Positions 7,356 through 9,309 of a stretch of 9,309 nucleotides of DNA are shown here, one piece after another (within the stretch, counting starts at the first letter, position 1; each line of letters begins with the position of its first letter). Below the pieces are notes generated by a model. The model saw nothing but the letters and a program-made list of their open reading frames with translations, did no database searches and was not told the DNA's origin. Position numbers and translations under genes: made by a program. Source of the stretch: JAKPCT01 sp029553165 (GTDB lineage Bacteria > Bacillota > UBA4882 > UBA8346); the NCBI GenBank assembly GCA_035359995.1, contig DAORZT010000078.1, positions 1-9,309 of the forward strand. Direction: 5' to 3'.

Positions 7356-8129
7356 TTATTGAAATCCCCTCCTCTTTGAGCGGACTTTAATCTCAATCAA
7401 CTCATCCAGTTTTTTTAAAGCTTCCCTAATACCGCCAACCTCGTCGATTAAACCAGAGCTTACGGCATCTTTACCAACTAAAACCGTCCCAATATCACGA
7501 ACCAAATCGCCATTCCGAAACATTAACTCCCGAAAATGTTCTTCAGTAATCTTGGAGTGTTTAGTAACAAACTTAATGACCCGATCCTGCATCTTATCAA
7601 GGTATTCATATGTTTGAGGAACTCCGATTACCATTCCGGTTAGACGCAACGGATGGATTGTCATCGTAGCAGTCTCAGCAATAAAACTATAATCTGTCGA
7701 TACCGCAATCGGAACTCCAATTGAATGTCCTCCGCCTAAAACCAGCGACACAGTTGCTTTTGAAAGGCTTTCTAACATTTCTGCTATTGCCAAACCAGCT
7801 TCGACATCGCCACCAACAGTGTTTAAGATTATCAAAACACCTTCAATGCTTTTATTCTGTTCAATCGCTACTAATTGGGGAATAATATGTTCATACTTGG
7901 TAGTCTTGTTTTTGGGAGGCAGAATAATATGACCCTCAATTTGACCAACAATGATCAGCGTATGAATATTGTTCTCAGGCGCTGCAGGAGTGTTTATTTG
8001 TCCAAGATTCTTAAGATTTTGTAAAACCAACCTTTGTTTACGGGGACTTTGCCGGACCGGCTGTTCAACCGGTTCGATCGGAGCCTCATTTTGATGCTGA
8101 TTCTGATTGACAGTAAAGTTATTATCCAA
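7356..8129 (-). CDS. tepA: TepA-type ClpP-fold serine protease
   Basis: This is a ClpP/crotonase-fold protease of the TepA (YmfB) family, which in B. subtilis has been linked to protein translocation and, later, to breakdown of small acid-soluble spore proteins during outgrowth. Numbering from the TTG at 8129 (257 residues), a polar Gln/Pro-rich tail (about 1-50) precedes the ClpP core. The nucleophile is probably S136 in GGGHSIGVP, and the general base H159 in TMTIHP. LNTVGGDVEAG (about 102-112) forms the strand and oxyanion region. The C-terminus is basic. No signal peptide is seen, so the enzyme is probably cytoplasmic. An in-frame ATG at 8147 would give 263 residues, but it has no ribosome site, and the GGGAGG lies inside that extension, 8 bases before the TTG at 8129. 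A second TTG at 8132 is also possible. ylzJ follows one base later. Confidence 0.93.
   Translation of the reverse strand: MDNNFTVNQNQHQNEAPIEPVEQPVRQSPRKQRLVLQNLKNLGQINTPAAPENNIHTLIIVGQIEGHIILPPKNKTTKYEHIIPQLVAIEQNKSIEGVLIILNTVGGDVEAGLAIAEMLESLSKATVSLVLGGGHSIGVPIAVSTDYSFIAETATMTIHPLRLTGMVIGVPQTYEYLDKMQDRVIKFVTKHSKITEEHFRELMFRNGDLVRDIGTVLVGKDAVSSGLIDEVGGIREALKKLDELIEIKVRSKRRGFQ
7368..7373 (-). promoter_or_regulatory. ylzJ ribosome binding site embedded in the tepA 3' end
   Basis: AGGAGG on the minus strand falls in the last codons of tepA and lies 13 bases before the ylzJ ATG at 7354. Two further G residues extend it toward the start. The arrangement implies that ribosomes finishing tepA help start ylzJ. 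Confidence 0.75.
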
Positions 8130-8138
8130 CAAAAAAAC

Positions 8139-8144
8139 CTCCCT
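8139..8144 (-). promoter_or_regulatory. Ribosome binding site that points to a TTG start for tepA
   Basis: GGGAGG on the minus strand is followed by a T-run and TTGTTG. It is 8 bases from the TTG at 8129 and 5 bases from the TTG at 8132. Because it lies downstream of the in-frame ATG at 8147, it argues against that ATG being the main start. Confidence 0.65.
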
Positions 8145-8151
8145 CATTTCT

Positions 8152-8181
8152 TTATTATGTGTTGTAGCTAAAAAAACATGC
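8152..8181 (-). promoter_or_regulatory. Possible promoter for tepA, resembling a sporulation sigma-E/K type
   Basis: On the minus strand a GCATGTT element (8181-8175) is followed after 15 bases by CATAATAA (8159-8152). These loosely resemble the -35 and -10 elements of mother-cell sporulation sigma factors (GHATATT and CATACAnT). No TTGACA-like box sits at the right distance for the housekeeping sigma factor. Transcription would begin near 8147, at the in-frame ATG, leaving the GGGAGG and TTG start intact. The match is partial and the call is an inference. Confidence 0.25.
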
Positions 8182-8277
8182 GGTATTCGGGGAGGATTTT
8201 TATTTCGATTTGCAGAAATTTATCTTCATTAACTAAAACAGGTAATCTATTTGTTAAAGAACTTTACCTAAACTCCA

Positions 8278-8284
8278 AAGGTGG
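8278..8284 (+). promoter_or_regulatory. Ribosome binding site fixing the PilZ gene start
   Basis: AAGGTGG lies 7 bases before the ATG at 8292 and supports that start over an ATG at 8178 in the same frame. Confidence 0.75.
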
Positions 8285-8291
8285 CATAACG

Positions 8292-8963
8292 ATGTCTAGT
8301 GATTCATTCAATAATGAGTTATTCAAACCCGGCAATAGTATCCAAATTGAATTTCGTGACCAAGCAAATGTTAGAAAAGTCTATAAAACTTTTATTATGG
8401 AGGCGAACGCTGCTTCTTTGACTATCATCTTACCCGAAGATCAAGAGATAAATATCCAGCCAGGTACAGATCTGGTCGTAATCTGTAAGGAATCTTCAGA
8501 GAATTACTACTTCATCTCGGAGATTATTGAAATTATTCCTGGTACTCCTCCCAAGTTGATATTGAACAAGCCAAAGCAAATCAAAACATACTCCCGGCGC
8601 AACTTCTTCCGGTGTGATGTTGATTTAACCTTGATCTATTGGGATGATTCCAAAATTGAAAAGGTTGGTAAAGTAATTAATCTTTCAGCCAGTGGCTTAT
8701 ATGCCATTGTCCCTTATGATCGCTCACTTAAAAAATCAGCATTACTCCATTGCCAAATCAATTTACCGACACTCACCGAACCAATCTTCTTTGACGCCAA
8801 AGTAATACGGTTTGAAAGAACGGAGTCAGAAACCAATCAGGGAGTCGCATTAAGTTTTGAAGGCATTAATGAAAAGATTGAAAATGACATCATCAAATAC
8901 CTCTTCCAACGGCAACGGGAGCTAATTCAATTAGGCCACATTAAAGTTGGAAGATGGCCATAA
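8292..8963 (+). CDS. PilZ-domain protein, likely c-di-GMP receptor (YcgR/MotI-like)
   Basis: The 223 residues have the two-domain layout of YcgR and B. subtilis MotI (YpfA/DgrA): an N-terminal beta-barrel of the flagellar-brake YcgR-N type (about 8-95) and a C-terminal PilZ domain (about 100-205). Both c-di-GMP contact motifs are intact: RxxxR as R103-N-F-F-R107, and NxSxxG as N130-L-S-A-S-G135. Ligand binding is therefore likely. In related proteins the bound form slows the flagellar motor or adjusts envelope functions. There is no signal peptide or membrane helix, so it should be cytoplasmic. The start at 8292 has a good ribosome site; extending to the ATG at 8178 would add 38 residues with no family match. 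The gene is divergent from tepA and apparently monocistronic. No flagellar gene is visible, so the partner is unknown. Confidence 0.9.
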   Translation: MSSDSFNNELFKPGNSIQIEFRDQANVRKVYKTFIMEANAASLTIILPEDQEINIQPGTDLVVICKESSENYYFISEIIEIIPGTPPKLILNKPKQIKTYSRRNFFRCDVDLTLIYWDDSKIEKVGKVINLSASGLYAIVPYDRSLKKSALLHCQINLPTLTEPIFFDAKVIRFERTESETNQGVALSFEGINEKIENDIIKYLFQRQRELIQLGHIKVGRWP

Positions 8964-9142
8964 ACAACTTATTTTCCAAATAATTCAGAATGTCTGACTT
9001 CGGTATTTTTCCTCGCCCCGACCTTTATCATTTAGTATCTTTTCTGATGAAATTCTAATTCAATCTTACTTTTCGTTACCTCTTCAGTAAAACGCCACTA
9101 TAGAAAGATTTAAAAATAAATAACTATTTAACTCTCCATATT

Positions 9143-9170
9143 TTGCCGATATATACTTATGTATTATATT
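9143..9170 (+). promoter_or_regulatory. Candidate sigma-A promoter for the right-edge gene
   Basis: TTGCCG at 9143-9148 and TATATT at 9165-9170 are separated by 16 bases, matching 4 of 6 and 5 of 6 of the housekeeping consensus. They lie in AT-rich DNA about 30 bases before the TTG start at 9198. The position is right but the -35 is weak. Confidence 0.4.
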
Positions 9171-9184
9171 TATTAAACGGATTT

Positions 9185-9191
9185 AGGGGAG
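9185..9191 (+). promoter_or_regulatory. Ribosome binding site for the right-edge gene
   Basis: AGGGGAG lies 6 bases before a TTG at 9198. It supports a non-ATG start for the partial gene. Confidence 0.7.
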
Positions 9192-9197
9192 AACAAT

Positions 9198-9309
9198 TTG
9201 AACAAACCAACTATCGGAATCTTGGGGTCAAATCTTTTTTTGGATGGTTATGAGAATGAAATCTGGAGCAGCGTAATCCAAAAAGCAAGAAGTATGAAGA
9301 TCAACCTGC
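9198..9309 (+). CDS. N-terminus of a probable LacI/periplasmic-binding-like sensor protein (3' end outside the window)
   Basis: Only 37 complete codons are visible. From a TTG at 9198 the product reads MNKPTIGILGSNLFLDGYEN, then EIWSSVIQKARSMKINL. The pattern of K-P-T-I-G-hydrophobic, then an aromatic/Gly-Tyr turn, then a helix with W-S-x-h, and then a second strand, is the first beta-alpha-beta unit of the periplasmic-binding-protein/LacI sugar-binding fold. There is no signal peptide and no DNA-binding domain in front of it. This resembles cytoplasmic sensors in which such a domain heads a longer signalling protein, sometimes with GAF and GGDEF or kinase domains. That last point is inference: nothing of the C-terminal part is seen. 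The start is supported by AGGGGAG and a possible promoter. The 234-base spacer before it holds no other gene that I can support. Confidence 0.6.
   Translation, partial: MNKPTIGILGSNLFLDGYENEIWSSVIQKARSMKINL

Noticed and set aside
7355..7396. Longer ylzJ start at 7396
   Set aside because: It would overlap the tepA end by 41 bases, and the family N-terminus begins at the ATG at 7354, which follows an AGGAGG site.
8178..8291. N-terminal extension of the PilZ gene from an ATG at 8178
   Set aside because: The added 38 residues match nothing in the YcgR/PilZ family, and the ATG at 8292 has a good ribosome site. The region is better read as the divergent tepA-PilZ regulatory spacer.
8964..9060. 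Terminator after the PilZ gene
   Set aside because: Short dyads (TTATTT/AAATAA and TCAGA/TCTGA) occur just after the stop, but the stems are weak and neither has a proper T-run right after it.

Overview
The window looks like a chromosomal housekeeping region of a low-GC, Gram-positive, probably anaerobic and spore-forming member of the Bacillota. The evidence is the neighbourhood tepA - ylzJ - ftsK/spoIIIE - rodZ, which is characteristic of that phylum, together with strong AGGAGG-type ribosome binding sites, frequent TTG/GTG starts and AT-rich spacers. I cannot name a genus. No rRNA, tRNA, CRISPR array, insertion sequence or phage gene was seen.

Layout. Six genes run leftward on the minus strand. 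In their own reading order they are: tepA (ClpP-fold serine protease, 8129-7356); ylzJ (small conserved protein, 7354-7136), followed by an intrinsic terminator (7112-7061); a Na/Pi cotransporter-family protein with a PhoU-like tail (6920-5205); ftsK/spoIIIE (5205-3013), whose start codon overlaps the transporter stop by one base; rodZ (2849-1917), with a compact terminator built around its own stop codon; and dnaG (1857 to beyond the left edge), whose 3' end is cut off. Two genes run rightward: a PilZ-domain protein (8292-8963) and the first 37 codons of a probable LacI/periplasmic-binding-like sensor protein (from 9198 past the right edge).

How they fit together. The leftward block combines chromosome replication (DnaG), chromosome translocation at the septum (FtsK/SpoIIIE), cell-shape control (RodZ) and a protease with a reported role around spore outgrowth (TepA). 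Three features differ from the textbook arrangement. A transporter with degenerate substrate motifs sits between ylzJ and ftsK and is translationally coupled to ftsK. dnaG follows rodZ directly, across a terminator. The rightward pair may be signalling genes: PilZ is a c-di-GMP receptor fold, and the sensor resembles proteins often fused to signalling domains.

This is mainly conserved core genome. I do not see a clear new defence or mobile system. The best leads are the altered Na/Pi-like transporter and its coupling to ftsK, and the possible sporulation-type promoter in front of tepA.
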